Part shown: one piece after another, positions 1-7,020 of the stretch
Layout of the letters: every line of letters begins with the position of its first letter
How positions within the stretch are numbered: position 1 is the first letter of the stretch
From: Ignavibacteriota bacterium
GTDB taxonomy: Bacteria; Bacteroidota; Ignavibacteria; Tepidaquicellales; Tepidaquicellaceae
Assembly: GCA_003135995.1 (NCBI GenBank)
Contig: PNBM01000086.1
Location: 2,498-9,577, forward strand
Length of the DNA: 7,080 nt
Direction: 5' to 3'
Notes under the pieces: generated by a model
Database searches by the model: none
The model's input: only the letters and a program-made list of their open reading frames with translations
What the model was told of the DNA's origin: nothing
Position numbers and translations under genes: made by a program

Positions 1-2
1 AG

Positions 3-1160
3 AGTCTGGGCGTTGATTCAAATGATAATGTTGAAATTTCTGCAGGCGGAAAAACTTTAACTCTTCCTGTATTCGTCCAGCCCGGAATGGCTGACGGCGA
101 GGCTGCGATTTATCTCGGCTACGGAAGAACTAAAGCGGGAGTAGTCGGAAACAATGCGGGATTTAATGCGAACACCTTGATTTCTAAAAATTCAAAAGTT
201 TCGGATTGGATTTATACCGACGGAAAAATAAGCAAGGCTACGGGAAAATATAAAATACAAACAACTCAGGAACATTATCCAATCGATAACGACAGGTATA
301 ACGATATACAATTAAGGAGAGATATTATACAGGAAGGAACTTTTGAAGAATTTAAAAAGAACCCGAAATTTTTAAAAGAGGAGAAGCCCGAACCGAATTT
401 GTTTAATATGTATTATGAGCCGAATTACACAGGTGTGAAGTGGGGAATGTCTATCGACCTGAATAAATGTATCGGTTGTCACGCATGCGTTGCCGGATGT
501 AATGTGGAAAATAATATTCCTGTTGTCGGAAAAGACCAGGTTGATAAGAACAGGGAAATGCAATGGATTAGAATAGACAGGTATTATTCCGGAAACGAAA
601 ATGACCCGAAAGCAAATTTCCAGCCGATGCTTTGTCAGCATTGTGACAACGCGCCCTGCGAAAATGTTTGTCCGGTTGCGGCTACGAATCACAGTCCGGA
701 CGGCTTGAATCAGATGACTTATAACAGATGCGTTGGGACAAGATATTGTTCGAACAACTGTCCGTATAAAGTAAGACGATTTAATTATTTTAATTTCAGA
801 GACCATTTTGGCGATGCTTATTATCTGCAGCAGCCTATGAGTTTATCATATAATCCCGAAGTAACAGTGCGCTCGCGGGGCGTCATGGAAAAATGCACAT
901 TCTGCATTCAAAGAATTATGGATGAAAGACAAAAAGCTATTCAGGAAAAAAGAGAGATAGACGGTGATAACGTGAAGACAGCCTGCCAGGAAGCGTGTCC
1001 GGCTGATGCAATCAAATTCGGAAATTTAAATAAAAAAGATTCTGAAATTCTGAAATACGCGAATCATGATTTGGGTTACCGCGTACTCGAGGAAATAAAT
1101 GTAAGACCAAACATAACATACATTGCTAAACTAAGAAACATAAAACCGGAGAAAGAATAG
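3..1160 (+). CDS. actB: Alternative complex III subunit ActB, 3' part (end of molybdopterin-enzyme-like domain plus iron-sulfur domain)
   Basis: This is the C-terminal 385 residues of the large periplasm-facing Fe-S subunit of ACIII, which carries electrons from quinol oxidation to the c-type hemes. The frame is open from base 3, so the gene is cut by the window edge; the ATG at 87 is internal, since the residues before it (ending [12 protein letters not shown]) continue the family's conserved domain. Family members are about 1000 residues, so over half is missing. Residues 1 to about 120 are the end of the molybdopterin-enzyme-like domain. The ferredoxin-like part has 15 motif cysteines: 156/159/162/166, 211/214/219/223, 243/249/253, 298/301 and 328/332. 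That count fits three [4Fe-4S] clusters plus one [3Fe-4S] cluster, as known for ACIII. The stop codon TAG overlaps the GTG start of actC by one base. The family call is very secure; only the N-terminal half is unseen. Confidence 0.95.
   Translation, partial: SLGVDSNDNVEISAGGKTLTLPVFVQPGMADGEAAIYLGYGRTKAGVVGNNAGFNANTLISKNSKVSDWIYTDGKISKATGKYKIQTTQEHYPIDNDRYNDIQLRRDIIQEGTFEEFKKNPKFLKEEKPEPNLFNMYYEPNYTGVKWGMSIDLNKCIGCHACVAGCNVENNIPVVGKDQVDKNREMQWIRIDRYYSGNENDPKANFQPMLCQHCDNAPCENVCPVAATNHSPDGLNQMTYNRCVGTRYCSNNCPYKVRRFNYFNFRDHFGDAYYLQQPMSLSYNPEVTVRSRGVMEKCTFCIQRIMDERQKAIQEKREIDGDNVKTACQEACPADAIKFGNLNKKDSEILKYANHDLGYRVLEEINVRPNITYIAKLRNIKPEKE
1148..1155 (+). promoter_or_regulatory. Ribosome binding site of actC
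   Basis: GGAGAAAG lies inside the last actB codons, with its GGAG ending 8 bases before the GTG start at 1160. Together with the TAGTG stop/start overlap it supports GTG as the true start and suggests coupled translation of actB and actC. The purines also encode ActB residues, so the match could be partly fortuitous. Confidence 0.5.
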
Positions 1161-2530
1161 TGACGACGATTGATTTTACACATGAGATTCCTGTAATAGA
1201 AGGCAAACCTGCCGCCTCATCGATTGACGAAATGGTGTCGGCTCCTTTAAACCAGAAACCAGGAAAAGTCTGGAAAATACTTTTTACAATTACGGTGACG
1301 ATGTTGACTGTCGGTTCAGTTGCACTTGGATTAACATTTTATTACGGTATAGGTTTATGGGGAAATAATCAGCCCGTCGGCTGGGGATTTGATATAGTTA
1401 ATTTTGTTTTCTGGGTTGGTATTGGTCACGCAGGTACGCTCATTTCGGCAATTTTATTTTTACTGCGTCAAAAATGGCGTACGGGTATTGCAAGGTTTGC
1501 AGAAGCGATGACAATTTTTGCGGTTATGTGCGCGGGCTTGTTTCCTGCAATACATACCGGAAGAGCATGGCTTGACGGATATTTATTTCCTTATCCAAAT
1601 GCAAATCATATCTGGGTGAATTTTATTTCACCTCTGCTCTGGGATGTGTTTGCGGTTTCAACATATTTTACAGTTTCATTAATTTTCTGGTACATCGGGT
1701 TAATTCCGGACTTAGCAACATTGCGCGACAGGGCAACAACTAAATGGAAAAAAATTTCCTATTCGATTTTTAGTCTTGGCTGGAGACATTCCGCAAGACA
1801 CTGGCAGCACTATGAAAAAGCTTACGTTATACTTGCGGGTTTTGCAACACCGCTTGTACTTTCTGTTCATACAATTGTAAGCTTTGATTTTGCAGTTTCC
1901 GTTATCCCGGGATGGCATACAACTATTTTCCCGCCGTACTTCGTAGCAGGTGCGGTGTTTTCAGGTTTCGCAATGGTACAAAATGTTTTGATATTTGTAC
2001 GACAGGCATTTAAACTTCAGCACATTATAACACTGAACACACTGGAAAAAATGAACCAGGTTATGATTCTCACGGGCTCAATTGTTGGATATGCATACGC
2101 AACGGAATTTTTCACGGCGTGGTATAGCGGAAACCAGTTTGAAATGTTTACATTTATAAACAGGGCGCTTGGACCTTACGCATGGGCTTACTGGACAATG
2201 ATTTCCTGCAACGTGATATTCCCGCAGCTTTTCTGGTTTAAGAAAATCAGGAGGTCAATACTTTTTATGTTCATCATAGGCGTGTTCGTGAACGTGGGAA
2301 TGTGGTTCGAAAGATTTGTGATTATTGTTACTTCACTTTCGAGAGATTATCTGCCATCGAGCTGGCATATGTATGTTCCGACAGTTTACGACCTTGCAAT
2401 TTTAATGATGTCGTTCGGGCTTTTCTTTACGCTGACTTTACTTTTTGTACGAACATTACCTGTAGTATCTATCGCTGAGGTCAAGGCTCATGTTGACGGG
2501 GCGCAGCCTGTCCATAAGGGGGTACACTAA
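1160..2530 (+). CDS. actC: Alternative complex III subunit ActC, NrfD/PsrC-like quinol-oxidising membrane subunit
   Basis: ActC is a polytopic inner-membrane protein of the NrfD/PsrC family and is the proposed quinol-oxidising subunit of ACIII, next to the [3Fe-4S] cluster of ActB. The 456 residues begin with a soluble tail of about 36 residues and then form roughly ten hydrophobic helices (first about 37-67, second about 75-105). Family hallmarks are [30 protein letters not shown] and [19 protein letters not shown]. His132 (IHTGRAWL) and Asp162 (LLWDVFA) are 30 residues apart; as I recall, a His/Asp pair with this spacing is proposed at the quinol site in solved ACIII structures. The start is GTG, fixed by the TAGTG overlap with actB and a purine-rich upstream site. 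The stop TAA overlaps the next ATG (TAATG), so three subunits are probably translationally coupled. Length and motifs are normal. Confusion with actF is unlikely because actF has its own distinct motifs downstream. Confidence 0.95.
   Translation: MTTIDFTHEIPVIEGKPAASSIDEMVSAPLNQKPGKVWKILFTITVTMLTVGSVALGLTFYYGIGLWGNNQPVGWGFDIVNFVFWVGIGHAGTLISAILFLLRQKWRTGIARFAEAMTIFAVMCAGLFPAIHTGRAWLDGYLFPYPNANHIWVNFISPLLWDVFAVSTYFTVSLIFWYIGLIPDLATLRDRATTKWKKISYSIFSLGWRHSARHWQHYEKAYVILAGFATPLVLSVHTIVSFDFAVSVIPGWHTTIFPPYFVAGAVFSGFAMVQNVLIFVRQAFKLQHIITLNTLEKMNQVMILTGSIVGYAYATEFFTAWYSGNQFEMFTFINRALGPYAWAYWTMISCNVIFPQLFWFKKIRRSILFMFIIGVFVNVGMWFERFVIIVTSLSRDYLPSSWHMYVPTVYDLAILMMSFGLFFTLTLLFVRTLPVVSIAEVKAHVDGAQPVHKGVH
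2516..2522 (+). promoter_or_regulatory. Ribosome binding site of the fused actD-actE gene
   Basis: AAGGGGG sits 7 bases before the ATG at 2530, inside the end of actC. With the TAATG overlap it supports this start and points to coupled translation. Confidence 0.5.
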
Positions 2531-3687
2531 TGGAAAATAAAAAAATATATACCGTTACTGCTTTATTTGATACGCCGGATGAAATTACAGATGCGGCGAA
2601 AGCTACGGCGGGTGCGGGTTATACCAAATTCGATATTAATACTCCATATCCGGTTCATGGAATGGAAAAAGCGATGAAGTTAAAACCCTCTTATCTTGGT
2701 TACGTAACTTTATTCTTTGGATTATCGGGCGCGGCTTTTGCGATGTTGTTTATGTCATGGGTATCAATATATAATTATCCGCTTGTGATTGGCGGAAAAC
2801 CATTTTTCTCGTGGCCTGCTTTTGTTCCGATTACATTTGAAGTAACAGTGCTTTCCGCTGCAATAGGTACTGTCGGAGTTTTAATTGCTTTGATGTTCAG
2901 ATTTCCAAATACAGCTCATCCACTGCACGATACAAATTATATGAAAAAAGTATCCGCAGATAAATTCGGACTGAATATCACATCACTCGACCCTTTGTTT
3001 GATGAAAATAAAATTAAAGAATTTTTTAAGGGTCTTGGCGGAAAAGAAATAGAAACAATTTACGAGGAAGATAAAAAAGCAGAAATAAAAGTTTTTGATT
3101 ATCGCTTTATAATGACTCTCGTTCTCGTGGCGATTGTGACTGCGGGGACAACTTATTTTGTTTTAAATAAACTTTTGTACATGCAGCCATTCACGTGGAT
3201 GGGCGAGCAGGATAAAGTGATAGCACAATCGGAAAGTAATTTTTATAATGATGGTTTTTCAATGAGGCTGCCTGTAGAAGGAACTGTAGCGAGAGGTTAT
3301 CTGCCTTATGAATACAAAGGAGCGCCTGATTCTGTTATAAAATTTATTTCGAATCCGCTGCCGTTTACGAAAGATATTATTGAAAAAGGTAAAATGAGGT
3401 TCGATACGTATTGCAGTCCGTGTCACGGTTATTTCGGTCAGAGCGACAGCCGGCTTCACGACCAGTTTCCAAAACCACCGACGCTTCACAGCGATAAAGT
3501 CAGGAACTGGCCTGATGGAAATATTTATAATGTAATTACAAATGGTCAGAATGTGATGCCAAGCTATGAAAAACAAATTTCCCGCGAAGACAGGTGGGCG
3601 ATAATACATTACGTGCGGGTTTTACAGCGCTCTTTGAATGCGAAGGACAGCGATATAGATACTTCTCAGGTAAAACGTGAAAAGTGA
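2530..3687 (+). CDS. actDE: Fused ACIII subunits ActD (DUF3341 membrane protein) and ActE (monoheme cytochrome c)
   Basis: One 385-residue protein joins two ACIII subunits that are usually separate. Residues 1 to about 185 are ActD/DUF3341: an N-terminal soluble domain (YTVTALFDTPDEITDAA), two membrane helices (about 54-78 and 97-123) and the conserved FPNTAHPLHDT stretch with a soluble segment after it. A third helix at about 190-216 leads into the ActE part, marked by RLPVEGTVARGYLPY (246-260), the heme c site CSPCH (Cys295, Cys298, His299) and a likely distal ligand Met343 in NVMPSY. The predicted topology fits: the ActD domain is cytoplasmic, and the third helix crosses outward and places the heme in the periplasm. 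That helix replaces the signal peptide and lipid anchor of separate ActE proteins. No stop, frameshift or internal start is needed to join the parts. The last codons and the stop fall inside the tandem repeat that follows. The heme probably accepts electrons within ACIII. Confidence 0.93.
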   Translation: MENKKIYTVTALFDTPDEITDAAKATAGAGYTKFDINTPYPVHGMEKAMKLKPSYLGYVTLFFGLSGAAFAMLFMSWVSIYNYPLVIGGKPFFSWPAFVPITFEVTVLSAAIGTVGVLIALMFRFPNTAHPLHDTNYMKKVSADKFGLNITSLDPLFDENKIKEFFKGLGGKEIETIYEEDKKAEIKVFDYRFIMTLVLVAIVTAGTTYFVLNKLLYMQPFTWMGEQDKVIAQSESNFYNDGFSMRLPVEGTVARGYLPYEYKGAPDSVIKFISNPLPFTKDIIEKGKMRFDTYCSPCHGYFGQSDSRLHDQFPKPPTLHSDKVRNWPDGNIYNVITNGQNVMPSYEKQISREDRWAIIHYVRVLQRSLNAKDSDIDTSQVKREK

Positions 3688-3847
3688 GAGGTGAAATAGT
3701 TAGAAGGTTTGAAGGTTTGAAGGTTGGAAAGTTTTAAGAGCGTGAAAGGTGAGACGTGAAATAGTTAGGAGGTTTGAAGATTTGAAGGTTAAAAGGTTGA
3801 AAAGTTTTAAGAGCGTGAAAGGTGAAAGGTGAGACGTGAAACACGAA
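3676..3847 (+). repeat. 65/73-bp tandem direct repeat with nested 8-bp units
   Basis: Two near-identical copies lie head to tail at 3676-3740 (65 bp) and 3741-3813 (73 bp). A partial third copy starts at 3814 with the same CGTGAAAGGTGA opening and fades after about 34 bases. Both full copies open with CGTGAAA, carry GTGAAATAGTTAG in the middle and end with AAGTTTTAAGAG. By hand they differ at about five positions plus one 8-base insertion in the second copy. That insertion equals one unit of an inner 8-mer series (GAAGGTTT, GAAGGTTG, GAAAGTTT and variants), so copy number of the inner unit differs between copies. The + strand is almost free of C. The first copy begins 12 bases before the end of actDE, so the last codons (Arg-Glu-Lys-stop) are part of the repeat. 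I see no reading frame or RNA gene in it. Confidence 0.85.
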
Positions 3848-3890
3848 ATTATAAAAGTGAAATGAGTGAAGGATTTTTCTTGCTCAATTG

Positions 3891-3939
3891 CCGCGAGCTT
3901 TAGCTCGTGGGGGAAAAAAACTAAACCGGGCTTTAGCCC
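3891..3939 (+). repeat. Pair of REP-like hairpins with shared GCTTTAGC core
   Basis: Two stem-loops lie 17 bases apart. The first has arms CCGCGAGC (3891-3898) and GCTCGTGG (3903-3910): 8 pairs including one G-U, around the loop TTTA. The second has arms GGGC (3928-3931) and GCCC (3936-3939) around the same TTTA loop. Both share the core GCTTTAGC in the same orientation, so they look like two members of one palindrome family rather than two chance hairpins. Dispersed GC-rich palindromes of this kind, often in pairs in AT-rich intergenic DNA, are typical of REP elements moved by RAYT-type (Y1) transposases. No such transposase is in the window, so the assignment is inference from structure. 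Confidence 0.6.
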
Positions 3940-3981
3940 AAAAATTTGGAAATTGATATATAAAAAAGTTTAGAAAAATAT

Positions 3982-5148
3982 ATGGATTACATTAAGAAAG
4001 AATTACCAACAAAAATAAATAAGATTGGCTGGATACTAACACTGGCGGGATTACTGATCGTTATTATATCCTATCTCGTCGATGTGCAAAGAACATCCTA
4101 TAACAATCTTATTGCGCTGATATTCTTTTCCGGAATTGCAATCGGAGCGCTAATACTCGTTGCGCTGGAATATCTTGCCGGAGCGGTATGGAGCACGCCG
4201 ATGAGAAGAGTCAGTGAATTTCTGGCTTCATCGTTACCGTTTATGATAATTCTGGCAATTCCTCTTTTCTTAAATATTCATAATCTATTTCAATGGGCAC
4301 AGCCTGAACTGGTAAAAAATGATTTGGCGTTACAGCACAAAAGTGCTTATCTCAATGTTCCTTTTATTGCGATAAGGTTCGGTGTAATATTTTTAATTTT
4401 TTATTCCTTTTATGTTATCTTTGTCAGAAATTCAAGAAAGCAGGATACAACAAAAGACCAGAGGCTGACAAAAATTAATTTAAAATTTTCTGCAGCTTTC
4501 ATGCCGCTTGGTGCAATACTATTAACGCTTTTTGCAATCGACTGGATGATGAGCCTTGTCCCCCATTGGTATTCGACTATTTTCGGATTTTATTTTATAA
4601 CATCAACATTACTGGCGGGACTTGCCGCTACAACTTATGTTGCGGTAACATTAAATGAAAAAGGTTACCTGCATCCTTCGATTGGCGAAGACCATTATTA
4701 TTCCTACGGAGCGCTACTTTTTGCAATGACTAACTTCTGGGCTTACATTGCATTCAGCCAGTTTATGTTAATCTGGTATGCGAATATTCCCGAAGAAACA
4801 ACCTGGTTTTTATTGAGATGGACAGGAAGCTGGAAATATTTATCCGTCGGTATGGTTTTAGTTAGATTTGCAATTCCTTATGTGGGTTTGCTATCATATA
4901 ATTCAAAAATGAATCCGAAAAATTTAAAACGAATCGCGATATTTATTTTATTCGCACATTTATTCGATACTTACTGGCTGATAATGCCATCATACAGTCC
5001 GGGAATTATTTTTAGTTTTTATGAAATTGGTTTTCCTGTACTTATTGTTGGTGTAATAATACTGGTTTTCTATGCACAGGCAAAGAAATATAATTTGGTT
5101 CCGATTGGCGACCCGAAATTACAACGGGGATTGGATTTTCATTTATGA
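3982..5148 (+). CDS. actF: Alternative complex III subunit ActF, NrfD-like integral membrane subunit
   Basis: ActF is the second NrfD-like membrane subunit of ACIII, paralogous to ActC and placed beside it in the complex. It has been proposed to contribute to proton movement, though its exact role is less certain than that of ActC. The 388 residues give about ten membrane helices (roughly 15-33, 42-66, 79-100, 124-148, 168-190, 198-222, 240-266, 284-305, 315-336, 342-366). Recognisable ActF segments are GALILVALEYLAGAVWSTPMRR, DWMMSLVPHWYST (187-199), the TNFWAYIAFSQFMLIWYANIPEE region, and the C-terminal end GDPKLQRGLDFHL. The ATG follows an AT-rich stretch with no Shine-Dalgarno match; it is the natural start because hydrophobic residues begin soon after. 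Unlike actC and actDE it does not overlap its neighbour but follows a 294-bp repeat-filled gap, so its expression could be set apart from the upstream genes. Family assignment is secure. Confidence 0.93.
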   Translation: MDYIKKELPTKINKIGWILTLAGLLIVIISYLVDVQRTSYNNLIALIFFSGIAIGALILVALEYLAGAVWSTPMRRVSEFLASSLPFMIILAIPLFLNIHNLFQWAQPELVKNDLALQHKSAYLNVPFIAIRFGVIFLIFYSFYVIFVRNSRKQDTTKDQRLTKINLKFSAAFMPLGAILLTLFAIDWMMSLVPHWYSTIFGFYFITSTLLAGLAATTYVAVTLNEKGYLHPSIGEDHYYSYGALLFAMTNFWAYIAFSQFMLIWYANIPEETTWFLLRWTGSWKYLSVGMVLVRFAIPYVGLLSYNSKMNPKNLKRIAIFILFAHLFDTYWLIMPSYSPGIIFSFYEIGFPVLIVGVIILVFYAQAKKYNLVPIGDPKLQRGLDFHL

Positions 5149-5201
5149 ATTTGTAAAATTTATAAAATTTATAAGATTTGAAGATTTATAAGATTAAAAT
5201 A
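5141..5201 (+). repeat. AT-rich array of 8-9 bp units beginning at the actF stop codon
   Basis: From the last actF codon onward the DNA reads as successive units: ATTTATGA (containing the stop), ATTTGTAAA, ATTTATAAA, ATTTATAAG, ATTTGAAG, ATTTATAAG, ATTAAAATA. Five of the seven are 9 bases and two are 8. It passes directly into the CTTGAYRAA array. No gene or clear promoter is visible. Confidence 0.7.
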
Positions 5202-5206
5202 TATTT

Positions 5207-5269
5207 CTTGATAAACTTGACAAACTTGACAAACTTGATGAACTTGATGAACTTGACAAACTTGATAAA
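5207..5269 (+). repeat. Tandem 9-bp array, seven CTTGAYRAA units
   Basis: Seven exact-length units follow one another without a gap: CTTGATAAA, CTTGACAAA, CTTGACAAA, CTTGATGAA, CTTGATGAA, CTTGACAAA, CTTGATAAA. All variation is C/T at position 6 and A/G at position 7. Degenerate units (CTTTATAA, then CTTGGTAATG) continue it into the start of the next gene. The array is in the reading frame of the downstream cytochrome and would read as repeated Leu-Asp-Lys or Leu-Asp-Glu, but no ATG precedes it after an in-frame TAA at 5195-5197. Confidence 0.9.
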
Positions 5270-5284
5270 CTTTATAACTTGGTA

Positions 5285-6205
5285 ATGAAAGATAATATTA
5301 ATCTTGAAATTTACGAGAAGAAAAAAGTCCTGTCCGGATTCTTCGGACTTTTTTATATCATCGTGTTGATAATATTAATAACGGCAGGATGGTGGTATTT
5401 AGACCAGTTGCCTTTTTTTACAAGAGAACAGTTTAATCCGCTTATGGCAGATACAACAAAGCCTGTCGCAGATTTGCAGGTTTTGAAATCGAGCACAACA
5501 CCGCCGGTTGATATTTTAAAAGAATCTGTTTCTACTCCGGATAAAATTGCAAAAGGGAAAACATTATTCGAAACCACGTGTTCCTCGTGTCATGGAGCGG
5601 AAGGAAAAGGTGATGGGGTCGCAGGAAAAACTTTAAATCCGCCTCCGCGAAATTTCACCGAGCTGAGCAACTGGAAAAACGGACCTGCCTTTTCAAAGAT
5701 TTATAAAACATTGCAGGAAGGATTACCTCCGAGTGCAATGGCGTCGTTCAGCAATATTCCACCGGAAGACAGGATTGCGTTAATATTATATGTAAGAACT
5801 TTTCGAACCGATTATCCCCCGATTGACCAGAACGAATTAAAAGATTTGGATAAAACTTATAGTTTATCATCCGGAGTAAAACAAACGGCTCAAATTCCTG
5901 TAACTATGGCGGTAGAAAAAATTATAACCGAAAACACACCTGTTTCAGAAAAAATAAAAAGCATAGTTGATAAAATCCAAAACAATAAAACCGATAAAGG
6001 CGCACTGATTTTAAAAGATATAAGTTACGATTTAAATAAGTCTATAACGGCATTGATTAACTATCCAAAATGGAATGAAAATGAAAGCCGGTTTGTTAAA
6101 TTTGTTGAGACATCACCTGTTCAAAAAGGATTTAATCCCGACGCATTTAATTTGAGTTCTGAACAGTGGTCTTTGCTTTATCAGTATTTAAAAACAATTA
6201 TTTAG
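5285..6205 (+). CDS. Membrane-anchored monoheme cytochrome c with C-terminal extension
   Basis: This 306-residue protein has an uncleaved N-terminal anchor (about 17-38, FFGLFYIIVLIILITAGWWY), a linker, and a class I cytochrome c domain. The heme site is CSSCH (Cys99, Cys102, His103), the likely sixth ligand is Met152 in PPSAMASF, and a typical final helix follows (EDRIALILYVRTF, about 161-173). Residues about 185-306 form a charged, mostly helical extension I do not recognise. The heme domain should face the periplasm. The pattern NW..G..(F/I)..I...L/ITNG/QEG.....M..(F/Y) resembles the ActE part upstream, so the two may be paralogues. Lying between actF and a SCO gene, it probably carries electrons from ACIII to a terminal oxidase (inference). 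I chose ATG 5285; an in-frame TTG at 5279 would add two residues. Neither has a clear ribosome site. It does not look like the small subunit ActG. Confidence 0.88.
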   Translation: MKDNINLEIYEKKKVLSGFFGLFYIIVLIILITAGWWYLDQLPFFTREQFNPLMADTTKPVADLQVLKSSTTPPVDILKESVSTPDKIAKGKTLFETTCSSCHGAEGKGDGVAGKTLNPPPRNFTELSNWKNGPAFSKIYKTLQEGLPPSAMASFSNIPPEDRIALILYVRTFRTDYPPIDQNELKDLDKTYSLSSGVKQTAQIPVTMAVEKIITENTPVSEKIKSIVDKIQNNKTDKGALILKDISYDLNKSITALINYPKWNENESRFVKFVETSPVQKGFNPDAFNLSSEQWSLLYQYLKTII

Positions 6206-6221
6206 ATAATTAGGATAATTA
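6204..6221 (+). repeat. Two 9-bp units at the cytochrome c stop codon
   Basis: AGATAATTA and GGATAATTA stand in tandem, starting within the TAG stop (6203-6205). It is only two units in an AT-rich gap of 43 bp, so chance is possible. I list it because the two other gaps after stop codons show longer arrays of similar period. Confidence 0.4.
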
Positions 6222-6248
6222 TTTAAAATAGTTTTTGATTTCAAATTT

Positions 6249-7019
6249 ATGAAAAATCTCATTTTAGTTATAATATTTCTTTTAATTCCCTTTGTCACTT
6301 TTGCGGGAGATGATAAACCTTCCCCCGTTGGAATCGATGAAAAATACGGGCAGGTTGTGCCGGGTGATATTACTTTGTTCGATGAACACGGAAAGACTGT
6401 TCAATTAGGAGAATTAATAAATAATAAACCTGCGATAATAACTATGGTTTATTATCAATGTCCGGGAATTTGCAGTCCTTTGCTGACAGGGTTAGCACAC
6501 ACAATCGACAAGCTGGATCTAATTCCGGGAAAAGATTATACGATTTTAACGATTAGCTTCAACACAAAAGAAGATTACATAATGGCGGCGGAGAAAAAAG
6601 ATAATTATTTCAGGACGATGAAAATAAAAACTCTTGCTGAGGGTGACTGGAGATTTCTGACGGGTGACAGTATTAACATTGCACGACTTACGGATGCTAT
6701 CGGATTCAGATATCTGAAAGACGGCAGCGATTTTATTCACCCGGCGGTTATAACGGTTATTTCTCCCGGAGCAAAAATCACGAGATATTTATACGGAACG
6801 GATTTTCTTCCTTTCGACCTGAAAATGGCGCTGGTTGAAGCTTCAGAAGGAAAAACCGGTTCCACAATTTCTAAAGTTGTAAGCCTGTGCTATAGCTATG
6901 ATGCGCAGGGAAGAAAGTATGTATTAAATGTAACGAGAATTGCAGGCGGAGGAATTTTATTTATGCTCGCAGTTTTTGCAATCGTTCTCGTTGTAACAAA
7001 GAAGAAGAAAAAAATGTAA
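6249..7019 (+). CDS. SCO1/SenC family copper chaperone, membrane-anchored
   Basis: SCO proteins are thioredoxin-fold copper chaperones and thiol reductases that build the CuA centre of cytochrome c oxidase subunit II. The 256-residue product starts with a Sec signal peptide (LILVIIFLLIPFVTFA, probable cleavage after Ala19). It has the copper-binding motif CPGIC (Cys71, Cys75) after ITMVYYQ, the SCO segment TISFNTKED, and the third copper ligand His164 in SDFIHPAV. A C-terminal helix (about 231-249) followed by five lysines makes it a type I membrane protein with the active domain in the periplasm. This layout is common for SCO proteins encoded near ACIII and oxidase genes. The ATG has no Shine-Dalgarno site; it is chosen because the signal peptide starts there. 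It lies 43 bp after the cytochrome gene and is probably co-transcribed. It implies that cox genes follow beyond the window. Confidence 0.93.
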   Translation: MKNLILVIIFLLIPFVTFAGDDKPSPVGIDEKYGQVVPGDITLFDEHGKTVQLGELINNKPAIITMVYYQCPGICSPLLTGLAHTIDKLDLIPGKDYTILTISFNTKEDYIMAAEKKDNYFRTMKIKTLAEGDWRFLTGDSINIARLTDAIGFRYLKDGSDFIHPAVITVISPGAKITRYLYGTDFLPFDLKMALVEASEGKTGSTISKVVSLCYSYDAQGRKYVLNVTRIAGGGILFMLAVFAIVLVVTKKKKKM

Positions 7020-7020
7020 T

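Noticed and set aside
87..89. ATG at 87 as the start of actB
   Set aside because: The frame is open to the window edge and the residues before this Met continue the conserved molybdopterin-enzyme-like domain, so it is an internal methionine.
372..806. 144-residue open frame on the minus strand inside actB
   Set aside because: It lies fully antisense to conserved Fe-S cysteine motifs and its translation shows no domain; it is a shadow of actB. The other minus-strand frames (1712-1918, 3259-3609, 5353-5577, 6546-6740) were dropped for the same reason.
3676..3847. CRISPR array
   Set aside because: The copies are long direct repeats in immediate contact with no unique spacers between them, and the inner 8-mers vary; there are no cas genes.
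3891..3915. First hairpin as a rho-independent terminator after actDE
   Set aside because: The stem is followed by G and A runs, not T, on the + strand. The T run needed is present only on the other strand, where no gene ends.
3938..3949. CCAAA/TTTGG inverted repeat beside the second hairpin
   Set aside because: The arms are only five bases with a two-base loop and overlap the 3' arm of the GGGC/GCCC stem, so it is unlikely to fold.
3946..3981. Promoter for actF in the AT-rich stretch before its start
   Set aside because: Words such as TTGGAA and TATATA occur, but the spacing fits neither a sigma-70 pattern nor the Bacteroidota TTG/TAnnTTTG pattern.
5279..5281. TTG as the start of the cytochrome c gene
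   Set aside because: It adds only two residues, is part of a degenerate repeat unit, and has no ribosome site; the ATG six bases later is simpler. It cannot be ruled out.
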